From: Symbiodinium natans
Lineage: Eukaryota > Sar > Dinophyceae > Suessiales > Symbiodiniaceae
Assembly: GCA_905221605.1 (NCBI GenBank)
Contig: CAJNDS010000617.1
Coordinates: forward strand, 1 to 57,500
Length of the DNA: 57,500 nt
Reading direction: 5' to 3'
Of the stretch, positions 1 through 10,864 are shown one piece after another. Under the pieces are notes generated by a model that searched no databases, had not been told where the DNA came from, and was given only the letters and a program-made list of their open reading frames with translations. Within the stretch, counting starts at the first letter, position 1; every line of letters begins with the position of its first letter. The position numbers were made by a program, and so were the translations under genes.

Positions 1-3000
1 GAAGCGCTGAAAGAAGCGTTAGCGCAAAGGGGCGGGCAAAGCTCCATAACGACGGTCAAAACTGACCTCACGTGGCCGACGCTGACCGACGACAAGTCGG
101 ACGCGCGAGACGTTGTCCTGTTCTACGAGGAGTTCGAGGACGTCTGCGCGCTCGCCAACAACTGTCGCGGTATGAGTGCGCGCGAGAAGCTGCTAGCGCT
201 ACGCGGGCGCTGCCGCGGCTCGCGCATGAAGACGTACACGAACGCCTACCGCGCAGCGTGGAAGTCGGGAGAGGTTCTCTCCGACCCACAGGCAGTGTAC
301 GACCGCATCAAGAACAAGCACTTGATGTTCGGGGAATCGCGGGAGGAAAGGGAAGTCCGCGTGGATGGTGAGCATGCCTCCCTCGCTAAGGGCAAGCTCA
401 CAGGCCACCAATTCGAGCCTTTGTTTGAGGCGTCGATCGCGGACCTTGAGGCGGTGGGTCTTGGGAAGACCCCACGAGAGTTGTATCTCTCGTACCTCCG
501 CAAGATGCCCCCATATCTCCAAAAGGAGATACGTAACGACAAGCGGTTGTGGCCCGGCGATCCCAAGGACGGCGGGCTGAGAGGGCCGCAGACTTGGGAG
601 GAGAGCCACAAAGTCGTCTTGGAGTACGAACAGAGGGAAGCAGCGCACCGAGCTGTTTCCCACTCTGTGTACTCCACGACCGGCTCTCCAAGCGCGGACC
701 CGTCGGTCGCGCTAGCCGAGGCTCAGAAGGAGATTCGGAGCCTCAAGGCCGCCGCTAAGGCTGCTGCTAAGGGAGCAGCTGCCGTGGCCAAGGCTGGCGC
801 GGATCAGACGTTTGCCGCTGCGTCGAAGGGAGCTGGCAAAGGAGCGGACAAGAAGATCTGCTTCCACTTTCGCGACCACGGGAATTGCCCGAAAGGGGAT
901 GCCTGCCCGTTCAGCCACGACAAGGAGCTTCGCAGAAAAGCTCTCGCGGCCAAGAAGGGTGACCAAACCTTTGCTACGACGAAAGGCAAGGGCAAAGGGA
1001 AGGGAGGTGGCAAGGCAAAGGCCAGCGCTAAGCCTAAGGCTGCGGCCAAAGGCGCGGCAAAGCCACCAGGCACTGTTTGCCCCTTTTTCTCCAAGAATGG
1101 GTCGTGCAAGAAGGGAGCCAGCTGCGACATGGTCCACAACCTGACAACCTCAGGAGGGACGCCGGCCTTGCCTGCCAACTGGGCCGCGCCCTCCGGGGCT
1201 TCCATGTCCAACCCCTTCGCCGCGTTCAGTGTCCAGATAGGCAGCTCAGGCGTCCAGGCAGGCGTCTCAAGAGCCGCAGGACGCGCCGCGGTGCAGCAGC
1301 ACGCGCTTCCGTTGAGCAAGGGTGGGCGGGACAAGTTCGCCACCCTGGACGATCTGCCGAAGGACTGGTGGAACCTGGCGGACAACGAGCCAGGAGGCTA
1401 CCAGTACAGAACGGTAGTCCAGGTGCTCGACCGTAAGGTCGAGTGCATGCTCGACGGATGCGCTGGCGCAAACCACGTGACAGAGGAACTCGTGGTGGGC
1501 ATGATGAACCGGGCTGCAGAGCTGGGGATCGGTACCGAAGATCCCGGCTTCCCGGTCGTGAGACTCGAAAAGTGGGTCCACCCCGAATATGTGCATGGCA
1601 TTGCTTCGGGAGCCCCCGTTCCTCTGAAGGGGGCAGCAGTCTTGCGCGTCACGCTGCTGGAAGGCAGGACGGCGGACGACTGTCGCCCCAACACTGAAAT
1701 TTTCGTGCGATGCAAAATCGCAGCCGGCGGCAGAGCGTTGGACTGCGCCGGAAGGATGGGCCTGGGCTTCAGGCCGGGTCCCGACTTTCACGTCCTCGAC
1801 ACGCTGGGAATCAGAATGCCCAGGTGCGAGGATCACAGCAAGACCCGGAAGGACAGGGCCTACGCCTTCAAAGCGCGGTTGTCGAGCCTGGACGACGCGT
1901 CATGCACCGAGCCTGGGGGCGGAAGCCGGGAGCTCCTCCGCTACGACGGGGAAGAGCCTCTCGAGCTCTCGCCAGGCGACGGGGTGCTGGTGCCTGTCGT
2001 GCGGGAGCAAGGAGTCTCCGCAGAGGGATCCCTGTCCGAGGTAGTGCTTCCGGTGGAATGCGGGGTCGAGGCCGTACCAGGCCTTTGGCCCACAGGAGAG
2101 GGAAAGGGGTTTGTGTTGCTCGCAGCCCAAGAGTGTGATCACTCTCTCCAGCCGGGCGAGGTTGTTGCGGAAGTGCGTTCCGGCCTCGTAAGCACTGCGG
2201 CCTGTGGTTGTGGCGCGGTTGAGACGGTTTTCGAGTCGGAGCCGTCTCCGCAGGCATGTGCGGATTGTGGGGTCGCCGTTGCCTCGGTTGACCACGGCCC
2301 GTGCTTTGCTTGCGGGTCCGCGTCCAGGGCCGCGGCAAGAAGCTTCCAAGGTTGTTCCTCGTGTGCGCGGTCCTTTGGGCGGCTGCGTACCGGCGCCAGG
2401 ATCGGTGTGCTATCGGTCCTTGCTGCAGTGACTGTTCTCGCTTCGGTGTGGGGCGGGAGCGGCCCGGTTGGGCGCCCTGTTGAGGAGCCTGGAGTGCTTA
2501 CTTGCTTGGACCACCTTCCAAGCGTCGACAGCTGGTGGGAGGCGCCGGGTGGTTACGCGTCTGTGTGGGGTAGGCGCCCTGCGCAGAAGGACCTCGGGAC
2601 TCTGGCGGTCGAGAAGGCGCCTTACGAAACGTGCTTGCTTCAGCGCGTAGGTGAGGCGTGGCGTCTCTGGGACACGAGGGATTTGCGTGTGGCGGAAAGC
2701 GTTGCGTGCAGCGATGAGGTTCCAGTCACCGAACGCCTCGCGGTCTTTAGGACGCGCAAGGGGCCACGCTGGGCTGGCTGGCGTGAGGGATCGGCCACTG
2801 CTGGGAGAGGCGCAAGTGACGCTGTGCGCCCAGCAGACGCGGTCGATACGGCGCGCTGCCCGAGCTATCATATCGTGGAGAGCTGGGACATCGAGAAGAT
2901 GATCGAAGAGCCTCCAACGGACTACTATTATGAGAAGCTCGCGGCAGATATGCGCGCCCGGCACCCTAAAGCGTGCCCGCACCTCCTCGACCACCTCGTT

Positions 3001-4314
3001 TCCTTAGAGGGTTTCCTAGATAAGTCAATCTTGTTTGGGTTCTCCTTTGGAATCAGCAAGGCCGAAGTTTGTGTCTCCAAAGGCAAGCTCCTGGGACACA
3101 ACATTGGGCGGGACGGGAGTTCGCCTGACGAAGAGCGTTGTCAGGCGGTGATTGACTTTCCCCCGCTCTGGGAGAAGCTTCACATTCAGCAATTTTTGGG
3201 TTGCGCAAACTGGTTGCGCGGCTACCTGCCTGTTGAGTATGGGCACGCAGCCAAGATTTTAGGGCAGTGGCAGAAGCCAGGCGCCGTCTTTCCTGAAGGC
3301 GGGCTGGGCTCAGCCGCCACCGAGGGTTGCAAAGCCTTTAAAGCGATTAAGCGCATGATGCAGAATCGCATCAATTTGGCTACCTTCGATGAGGCCTCTG
3401 CTGCGGATGGGTCGTGTCCCCTTGAGCAGATCGCGGATGCGTCGGGCATCGCGGTAGGGGGCAGCGTCGTGCAGATGACGCGTGACTTGAGCCAGCTCAA
3501 AGTGCTTATGACGCACTCGAAGAGCTTGACCCCCGCGCAGCAGAACTGGCCTCCCTTGATACAGGAAGCGTTTGCTCAGCTCGAGGTAAAGCGGGCGACA
3601 CGCCGCATGTTTGGCTCTATTCGGACTCTGTGTTGGACAGATCATGCCAACCTTACCCGAGCGCAAACATCGGACATCGGAATGGATCCGAAACTCGTCC
3701 GGTGGGTTGCGGAAATCCTTATGGATGGGTCCGAAATAAGGAGCCTTAGCGGTCGCTCAGCGACGCTGGGTGACAGTTTTAGCCGCAATCCCAAGGATCG
3801 GGATGCGCTCCTTGCGGCGAGGACGAAGGACCTCGAGGGCCTTTCGGGCCAACTCCGAGGTTTCGACCTGGACCAGTACCTCGGAGAGGGTACTGAGGGG
3901 GACGGTCCCGTGCCCTGGGCGGTCGGCAACGACGCCGTCCCAGAGCCTGCGGGCCGTGTCCAGGCCGCGGCTGTGCCGATGTGCGTCGTCGCAGCCCTTC
4001 CGGTGCGCGTCATGGTTGTCTTTGACTACGCGCGTTGGAAAGAGCAGGACGCAGAGCTGACTGAGATCAGGCGCGTCTTCCAAGCGAGCCTCCCTGGAGT
4101 TTCTGTGGCTGTCAGGGGTTGTTGGGGTCCGTTTGAGGATACCGACGGTCTTGCCTCGCATTTTGATTGCGGGGCCGGCAGGCTCGCAGGGACCAAGAAG
4201 ATCAAGCGGATCAGGGTCGACTTGCTCACTTCGTGTGCCAAGGTTCTTAGGGAAGCTTCGGGGTTTCGTCCGCAGTTCCTCGTAGGACTTGGACAAGGCG
4301 GGCTGGTTCCTTAG
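1..4314 (+). CDS. Retrotransposon polyprotein part 1: gag - CCCH fingers - protease - RT thumb/RNase H (5' truncated)
   Basis: The frame is open from the first base, so the N-terminus lies outside the window (first internal ATG at 172). A gag-like helical region is followed by a Lys/Ala/Gly-rich linker and two CCCH zinc fingers (about 859-918 and 1075-1137), which may bind RNA. A retropepsin-like site (LDGCAG, about 1450) follows. Around 3000-3240 comes the end of a reverse transcriptase: GKLLGHNIGRDG and then FLGCANWLRGYLP match the Ty3/gypsy thumb. An RNase H-like region follows to about 3790 (SKSLTPAQQNWP, CWTDHANL). The catalytic RT palm that should precede the thumb is absent here and occurs instead near 8.8-9.25 kb. 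The frame ends at TAG (4312-4314), exactly where the next frame takes over. Family assignment is from motifs; the detailed lineage is inferred. Confidence 0.8.
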   Translation, partial: EALKEALAQRGGQSSITTVKTDLTWPTLTDDKSDARDVVLFYEEFEDVCALANNCRGMSAREKLLALRGRCRGSRMKTYTNAYRAAWKSGEVLSDPQAVYDRIKNKHLMFGESREEREVRVDGEHASLAKGKLTGHQFEPLFEASIADLEAVGLGKTPRELYLSYLRKMPPYLQKEIRNDKRLWPGDPKDGGLRGPQTWEESHKVVLEYEQREAAHRAVSHSVYSTTGSPSADPSVALAEAQKEIRSLKAAAKAAAKGAAAVAKAGADQTFAAASKGAGKGADKKICFHFRDHGNCPKGDACPFSHDKELRRKALAAKKGDQTFATTKGKGKGKGGGKAKASAKPKAAAKGAAKPPGTVCPFFSKNGSCKKGASCDMVHNLTTSGGTPALPANWAAPSGASMSNPFAAFSVQIGSSGVQAGVSRAAGRAAVQQHALPLSKGGRDKFATLDDLPKDWWNLADNEPGGYQYRTVVQVLDRKVECMLDGCAGANHVTEELVVGMMNRAAELGIGTEDPGFPVVRLEKWVHPEYVHGIASGAPVPLKGAAVLRVTLLEGRTADDCRPNTEIFVRCKIAAGGRALDCAGRMGLGFRPGPDFHVLDTLGIRMPRCEDHSKTRKDRAYAFKARLSSLDDASCTEPGGGSRELLRYDGEEPLELSPGDGVLVPVVREQGVSAEGSLSEVVLPVECGVEAVPGLWPTGEGKGFVLLAAQECDHSLQPGEVVAEVRSGLVSTAACGCGAVETVFESEPSPQACADCGVAVASVDHGPCFACGSASRAAARSFQGCSSCARSFGRLRTGARIGVLSVLAAVTVLASVWGGSGPVGRPVEEPGVLTCLDHLPSVDSWWEAPGGYASVWGRRPAQKDLGTLAVEKAPYETCLLQRVGEAWRLWDTRDLRVAESVACSDEVPVTERLAVFRTRKGPRWAGWREGSATAGRGASDAVRPADAVDTARCPSYHIVESWDIEKMIEEPPTDYYYEKLAADMRARHPKACPHLLDHLVSLEGFLDKSILFGFSFGISKAEVCVSKGKLLGHNIGRDGSSPDEERCQAVIDFPPLWEKLHIQQFLGCANWLRGYLPVEYGHAAKILGQWQKPGAVFPEGGLGSAATEGCKAFKAIKRMMQNRINLATFDEASAADGSCPLEQIADASGIAVGGSVVQMTRDLSQLKVLMTHSKSLTPAQQNWPPLIQEAFAQLEVKRATRRMFGSIRTLCWTDHANLTRAQTSDIGMDPKLVRWVAEILMDGSEIRSLSGRSATLGDSFSRNPKDRDALLAARTKDLEGLSGQLRGFDLDQYLGEGTEGDGPVPWAVGNDAVPEPAGRVQAAAVPMCVVAALPVRVMVVFDYARWKEQDAELTEIRRVFQASLPGVSVAVRGCWGPFEDTDGLASHFDCGAGRLAGTKKIKRIRVDLLTSCAKVLREASGFRPQFLVGLGQGGLVP

Positions 4315-7300
4315 GTGGCCTTTGGTTGTTGAGCTCACGCTCCAAGCAAGGAACCTGCAGCGCAAGGAAGCTAGGGCTGTAGGAGAGGCTTGGGCAGGGA
4401 TCAAGGCTATCTGGGCGGTGCGGCCACGCCTTTGGCGCACGCAGCAAGGCCACTTGGAAGTGGCCGAGGCTTGTCCGGAACTCAAGAAGGATTTTCCGGA
4501 GCCTCCCCTGCGAGGTTTTGGGATCGTAGGGAAGCAGGCATTGGGGGCGGAAGTTCTGCGGTCCTTGAGGTTGGACGCGGTTCGTTCCATCGATGATGCC
4601 AGCATTAGAGGGATGCTGGACGAACCGTCACGACCCCTCTGGGACCACGAGGGTCTATGCATCTGCGGCAAGCGAACCTACCTGTTTTCTCGCTGCCCCG
4701 CCTGCATCGAGAAAGAGGCAGTCGATACCTCGGTGGAGATAGCCGAGCGGGAGGAGCCCGAACCTCCGCTTGAGGGCGACCTTGAGGCCCATGAGGTGGG
4801 CCTAGAGGTCAACTCCGTCCTTGCAACTTTGGATAGGACAGGAGGTTTGTTAAGGGTTAGGTCCTCAACCGTCCAGCAATGGGCGGTAGGGTTCAGGACT
4901 ACGCCCAAGGATGCTCCAGTTCCCACAGCATATGGCATGCTGAGTGGGAAGGTATGGAAGAAGGGCCATTCCATGAAGCTCAGCCTCGGCTCCCAGCACA
5001 AGGATCTTTCCAAGTGGGGCGATGTGAAGCCTTACTGGACCACATGGGTGGTTAGAGAAGATGGTGCTGTGGTGGCGGGGCACAACTGCTCGCCCCTGGA
5101 TGCGGTTCAGGGGGACATCGTCGTGCATTGGTCGTCAGTGGTGAACTGGCACGGCCACCGACATGTCGTGAATGAGCAGTGCGAAGTGCTCTGGAGGTCT
5201 AAGGGCAAAGAGGTTGCCTTAGACCCCTCCTTCGGCAAGCTGATAGCCCTTGTGGGTAGGGTTACTCAGGTCATTGGCTGGCGGGCAACCGGAGAAGCTT
5301 CGGATCCCCGCGGTTCTACCCGGCAGGCGTCAAGGGTCCTTGCTCAGTTCTCTGCGTCCAATGAGGGCGTAGAAGGGCATTGGACCGCGGGCGCTATCAG
5401 TCGCGGGAAGAATGCCAATGAGTGCAAGCTGGAGGGTAGAGTTTTGGCGTTTATGGGTGAGGAGCACAAGGGCCCTGCTGTGGTTCTAGAGCTTGTCAGC
5501 CATAGCCCTATCCTGTGCGTTTGGGACCATTCCTCAACCAAGTTCAAGGTCGAGTTTAAGGGCGGTGTTCCGTCTTTGAGCCTGGCCGCGGGGGAGGACG
5601 AAAATCGTCGCGAACAGCTTGCGGTCGAGGCGAGGGACGCGGCGAACATTTCGGAGTTCCGAGTCACGGGATCCCTTCGTACGGCGTGGTACGAGGGCCA
5701 GCGGCGCGATCCCTCATTGGCGGGCTCGATTCGCAAGCCGGAGCCGCCGATGGTGATATCCGGAGACGGGTTGTTGGAGCGCGAGGTGACCCTCAGGACG
5801 GGTCAAACCGTCGTCGTCCCAGTGGTTCCCAACGGGGCTGCGGGCGCGAATGGGGTGACCTGGCGCCGCGCCTGCTACAATTCAGTCCACTGTGGAGTCC
5901 TTGGGGCCCATAGGTCTGCCGAGGTTACCATCAAACTGTTGGAGAGGGCAGTCTGGTGGCCCGATTTGGAGAAAGATGTGCGGACCTGGGTCGCCAAGTG
6001 TCTCGCCTGCATTAAAGGCCGCTCTCGACCGACGAAGGTTGAAGCTCGTGCGGTCAAGTGCGGCGCCGAGACTTGCTGGCAGGAAGTCAGCGTGGACTGT
6101 GAGGGTCCGAACCGAGAGGACAGGGAGGGGCATAGGTACTCGCTTACGTACTTTGATTGCCTCAGTCATGCTGTCCTCCTCGAGCCTATGAGGTCTCTGA
6201 CTCATGCGGAAGTCAGGAGGGCGTTCGTGCGCTGTGTGCTTCGCAGCAGGACGATCCCGAGCCTCATCAGGTCGGACAGAGGGCCAGAGTTCAAGAACGC
6301 GCTCATGGCAGAACTCAGCGCTATGCTTGGGACCGAGTGGCGGTTCAGCGCGCCCTTGAGGCCTTGTGAGTTGGGCGCAAACGAGCGAGTCCACCAAGAA
6401 GTTCAAAAGGTGCTGGGGGCGGTCGTCAGACAAGTCGGCGCCTCCCTTTCCGAAGCTTGGTCGGATTGGCTCGTGGTGGCGGAGTACGTCATAGACAACA
6501 CTCCGGGACCCCACGGGTATACCCCGAGGGACCTAGAGCGGAGCTGGTCGCTCGCTCTACCACTTGAAAAGGACGTCCTGCGAGACGCCTTGCAGTTTGA
6601 ACCCATCTCTGATTGGGCTCGGAGCCAGTTCAAACAGTTCTCGGAGCTAGCTGCTGCGGTCCGAGAGCACTGGACGCGGTCTTCAGAAGCGCGGGCGAAA
6701 CTTGCAAACCGTCATAGGCGCACTGTGGACCTTAAACCAGGCGACCGAGTGGTCTGGAACGCTCCGAGGGCCCGCTCAGAGGGGGCGGGGCGTGTGCCTT
6801 GGAAACCGGGTCTGACCGGCCCCTGGCGCGTGTTGGAAGTCAAGGGCCACAGGCTCACCTTGGAGCCCGTGTCGATGGAGTCGGGGGGTACTTCTTCCGC
6901 CCGGCGCGGCCCGATGGAGGCGCACGCAGAAGACTGCATTCTTGTTCCTGCGGATGCAGATGGCGCGGAATCCCGCGAGCCGGTCGTCTTTGAAGACGAT
7001 GAAACCGGCGGGGACGGCTCGTCTCGCCCCAGCTTAGGGCAGCAGGTTCAAGGCGACGCCAAGCAGGTGGAGTTCACGCTGACCAGGCGCGGGAGGGACT
7101 TCGTCCTCCGCCTTGGTGACCGCATTGCCTATCGGGGTGTAGGTGGAGGCCCGAAGGTGTGCAGGTTAGGACGGGTCACGCAGGTGGATGCGGCCCGTGC
7201 GCAGGTCGGCGTCCATCGCTATCTCCCCGACGCCAGCGGGGTTCGCGTCAAATGGCGGCTTGCATATATCGCCGAGGACGGAGCGCTCACGCTTTTAGAA

Positions 7301-9420
7301 GGGACCCGTCCGGCCCATGAAGCGGTTTCTGTGAAGGAAATCATTTCCAAAATCGACCTAAACCGCGACGGCGTGCTTGCTGCAGCCTCGGCCAGAAAGT
7401 TGGACAAGGGGGCGTATTCGTTGCAGGACAGGACCCTCGAGCGAGCGTCTCGTGCCGGCACGAGTGTGCTCTCGATCCAAGAGGCCCTCGCGGACCTCTT
7501 GGTCGCGGAACCCCGCGCGTTGCAGCCTAGGGCTTCCCCAGAGTCGGGTGCTGTCGAGAGGTGGTTCCGGCAGTATTTCCTTGGTGGGGTTGCTGATGTC
7601 TTAGAGGTTGCTTGGGGTGACGCGGTCGTTTCCGACGCGGCTAGGAGGCACGGGTACAGGGTCGTTCCCGCTTTTGTGCAAGGCAAGCAGGCCTACGGGA
7701 TCACCTGGAACCTGGCCGCAGAAGAGCACTTGGAGGCCATTAACGGCGCTGTTCTGCGCACAGAGCCGAAGGTGCTCGTAATTGGGCTTGAGGGCAAGAA
7801 TGTGCCCCGGGCTTTCCTCCAGCTAGTCGTCCGGTGTGCGCAGGAACGCACACGCGCGGGCGCCCACGTCGCGCTGCGTTTGCAGGCGCAAAAAGGCGAG
7901 TGGGAACCCTGGCGGCTAGAGGAGTGGGGCGCCTTGTTTGGGACGCTCGCTGAGCCACGCTGGCCTTGGGCTTTCGTGCGGGCTGACATGTGCCAGTTCG
8001 CGCGGGCCAGTGGCCGCGGCAACCTCGTTGAGAGCGGGGCCCTGTGGCTCGCCGATTTTAGCCTAGAATCGGTAGGTTTGAGGTGTAGTAGGCCGGATGC
8101 GTTGGGCGCAGTGCGGCACAAGCACGTTGAGCGCGCGCAAGCCGACTACAACCTCAGAGGAGCGGCTTTCTGCGCCTCGCTCCAGGACCTTGGTCTGAGG
8201 GGCGCAGAAGAGCTGTGCGCCGCTGCAGTTGAGAGCTTTCCAGCCACTGCGGGTGCAGAAAGCGCCGCGGCTGCGCCACAGCCCTCTCCAGTCGTTCCCC
8301 TCCCGGACGTGCGCTCGGGCGAGGACCTCACGCAAGCAGAGCGTGCGGAGCTGGATAAGGAGGTGGATAAGTACGCCGCTGAAAAGGAAGCGTTTTGGCG
8401 GACCAAGGCGGACGCCAAGGACTGGGATTCCGTCCGGGCTGACCTTGAGGTCTATGCTCTTGCGGGCGAGAAGGTCGCGGAGGATCCTAGGCGCACCGAG
8501 GCCTATAGGGACCTCGTATGGTCGGGTTTGAAGATCGAGCCTGGACCAACCAGACCCGGGCTGACCGATGCTGATATCGCAGCCGTCAGGGAGGTCATAC
8601 GGCGAAAGGCCGCTGGGTTCTGGGTGGAGGACACCACCAGGACCACGGGCAGGAAGTTCGCCCATGACTGCATCCCCACCGGGCCGCCGGTCTCGTCCCA
8701 GCCTCACAGTCTGAGGGGCGAGTCCGCGCAATGGGTCGACGACAAGCTTGAAGAAGAATGCAAGCGGGGTCAGTTGATCCGCGGCAGCTCGGCTTGGGGA
8801 TCTGCGCCGTTTCCGACCAAGGAAATGCCCAGCTACAAGCGGCATAGGAAGCGACGCTTGGTGGTTGACTACCGCCGCGTGAATGCCCGAATTAAGCGCT
8901 CCACGTACTATTGTCGGCGGGGCAGCGATGTGCTCGCCGCCGCAGTAGGTTCGGTTTGGTATACCTTCGTGGATGCGGTTAGTGGGTTTAATCAGATTAG
9001 GAACACCAAGCGAGCTCGCGAGGTGTTGGCCATTGTGGCAAGATCAGGGAAATATCTCCCTGTCGGCCTTACCTTTGGCCCGATTAACGGCCCAGATGAT
9101 TTCAACTTTGTGGTTGATAGGGCCTATGCCCCCGGCAGAGGTAGGCGCCTTAAGTACACTAAGGAGTGGATTGCCTACGTAGATGACCTTACTGTTAGGA
9201 CGGGTAGGGTCGTTGATGGGCAGTTTTTCACTGATGCCCAAGCCGAGGGGGCGGTGCGCGAAGCGTGCGCCAAGGGGGCAGTCGCGGCTCCGCAGAGCGC
9301 GTCGTCTGCTCTTGAAGCCTTAGGCGTTCGCGGTGCGCACAATTCCAAGCGCGCGAACCATGACGCGTCGCGCTCGGACCAGAATCACCCCACGCGCGTT
9401 CTGATGCTCAGGATGTTGGG
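4313..9420 (+). CDS. Retrotransposon polyprotein part 2: integrase - chromatin-binding-like tail - RT palm (YVDD)
   Basis: This frame (+1 relative to part 1) has no ATG near its start and continues the polyprotein directly: GLGQGGLV before the break, PLVVELTLQARN after it. An integrase zinc site (His, His, then CLAC; about 5890-6015) precedes an rve core with Asp in VDCEG (about 6096), Asp in SDRGPEF (about 6275) and Glu in NERVHQEV (about 6385). After roughly 1.9 kb of less recognisable sequence comes an RT palm: RLVVDYRRVNARIKRS, FVDAVSGFNQI, TFGPINGPDDF and the catalytic YVDDLTVRTG (about 8850-9210). The palm is thus downstream of the integrase while thumb and RNase H are upstream. The frame stays open to 10864, but protein-like sequence fades near 9.4 kb, so the end given is an estimate. 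Confidence 0.75.
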
Positions 9421-9948
9421 GCTGTTCGGGTGTTTTTGTGTTCAGGGCGGGTGTTTTTGGGGCGGGCCGTTTCCCAGGTCGCCGGTCTGCGGGCAGAAGG
9501 ATTTTTCGTCGTTCGTCACGTGCAGCTTCGTTCGTGTGTCCCGCAGCCAGTGTGTAGGAAGCAGGCCTAGAGGTTCGGTCCAAGGTCGAAGCAGAAGCCG
9601 TAGAAGCCTTAAAGCCCCGACCTTAAGGAAACTCCCCAAACCCCCGCCGCAGCGGTTCAAGTGTGTTGTAGAGCCTAGGGTAGGTAGTCCCTCCCCGCGT
9701 TCGTGCCTGTGCACTGCGCCCCGCTGCGGGTCGCGACCAGACCGCGCGGGAGCGACCGATCGGTCGCCCGGACCTTCGTGGTCAACCACAAGGCCCCGCT
9801 GCGGGCCGTGCCCTGGCCGCGCGGGAGCGGCTGCCTACCACTACTGCACACCGGCCCCTTGCAGCGGGCCGTGTCCTGGCCGCTCAAGGGCGCGTCAGGT
9901 TTCCCTCGCCCATCGGAGGTCCAGCAAAGCCGCGGGCCTCAGTGCCGC
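9421..9948 (+). other. Open but probably non-coding spacer between retroelement and Tpt1-like ORF
   Basis: The reading frame is open, but the translation is a Cys/Arg/Pro/Ser-rich mixture without domains. It includes three copies of a GC-rich dispersed motif (9724, 9799, 9862). I see no gene. It may hold a long terminal repeat or an untranslated region; no second copy in this window confirms that. Confidence 0.4.
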
Positions 9949-10864
9949 GATGGGTGGAGGAGGGTCTAAGGGCAGGGGCAAAAGCAAGAGCCCAGGCCCT
10001 AAGGGCCGGAAGGGCCCGCCCACGATAGACGACGTGCAGCGCCTGCTAGTCCGATGCATGCGGCACGGCGAAGGTGGCTGCAGAGGCCGGTTCGGTCCGG
10101 GCGGCCTCTACCCGGTTGATGAGTTGATCGAGCAACTCGGGATCACCATCAACCAGTACAACCAGGCGGTCGCGCACGACGCCAGCCAGCGGAAACCGAG
10201 GTTGGATACCTCGCACGCTGGTTTCCTTCGTGCCTTCCAAGGCCACTCTGCCGATTGCGGCCATCCGATGGGGTTCATGATGGAGGGCCTAAGTGAGACG
10301 GCCATCGACGACCTCATCCGTCAGTATGGCCCGGCCATGTGGCACGGCACGGACTTGCATGTCGTGCCTAGCCTGTTGCAGAACGGCCTGATCCCCGGCG
10401 GCGGGCCGGGAGGCCGCCTCGGGGTTCACTACGTCCTAGGACACTGCCCCACGCAGTGGGAGGACGGAAGGCGCGGGTTCCGCCGCGGATCGACTTGCAT
10501 AGTCGAGGTCCGACTGGCGGTCCTGCGGGACGCCGGAGTGCCCATCTATGCAGGAGCGGATGGGGTGGCCCTCACTGGCCAGATTAGGGCCACCGGCATT
10601 TCCCGCATCTGGGCACTCCCCAGGGGCTCGCCTGTCTGCTCAGACTTGATAGCTGAGTTGGAAGTGGATAGGTTGGTCTTGCGTGTCGACCTAAAGAGTT
10701 TAGGCGACTCCAGTGCGGGCCCCAACCCGCCGTTGGGGCGAGGACCGAAACTGGGCCCAAGCTGCTGCGGCCAGCAGTGGCGCGGCGAGCTCCTCGACGG
10801 TTGTGCTGGCCCCTGCGGGTCGTGTCATGGCCGCGGGGGCCGCCCAACCGGTTACCCCTCCTAA
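9949..10864 (+). CDS. Tpt1/KptA-like RNA 2'-phosphotransferase domain protein
   Basis: The ATG at 9949 opens a protein starting MGGGGSKGRGK (a possible N-myristoylation signal) and a basic linker. A Tpt1/KptA-type fold follows: MRHGEGG near 10060 (the family's RHG Arg), a helical DELIEQLG segment, FLRAFQGHSADC near 10230 (the QGHS His motif), MWHGTDLHVVPSLLQNGL near 10340 (HGT ... GL), GVHYVLG, then IVEVRL and the C-terminal strands to IWALP (10620). Tpt1 enzymes remove an internal 2'-phosphate from RNA using NAD+, classically after tRNA splicing; some relatives act in ADP-ribosylation. Length is about 300 codons. The frame is continuous with the upstream retroelement frame, and a +1 frame change near 10.70-10.86 kb leads into the next block. 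The domain call is confident; function in this setting is inferred. Confidence 0.7.

Noticed and set aside
3757-4671. 304-aa ORF antisense to the retroelement, and similar minus-strand ORFs in 0-14.6 kb
   Set aside because: GC-rich coding strands leave long antisense open frames. None of these shows a domain.
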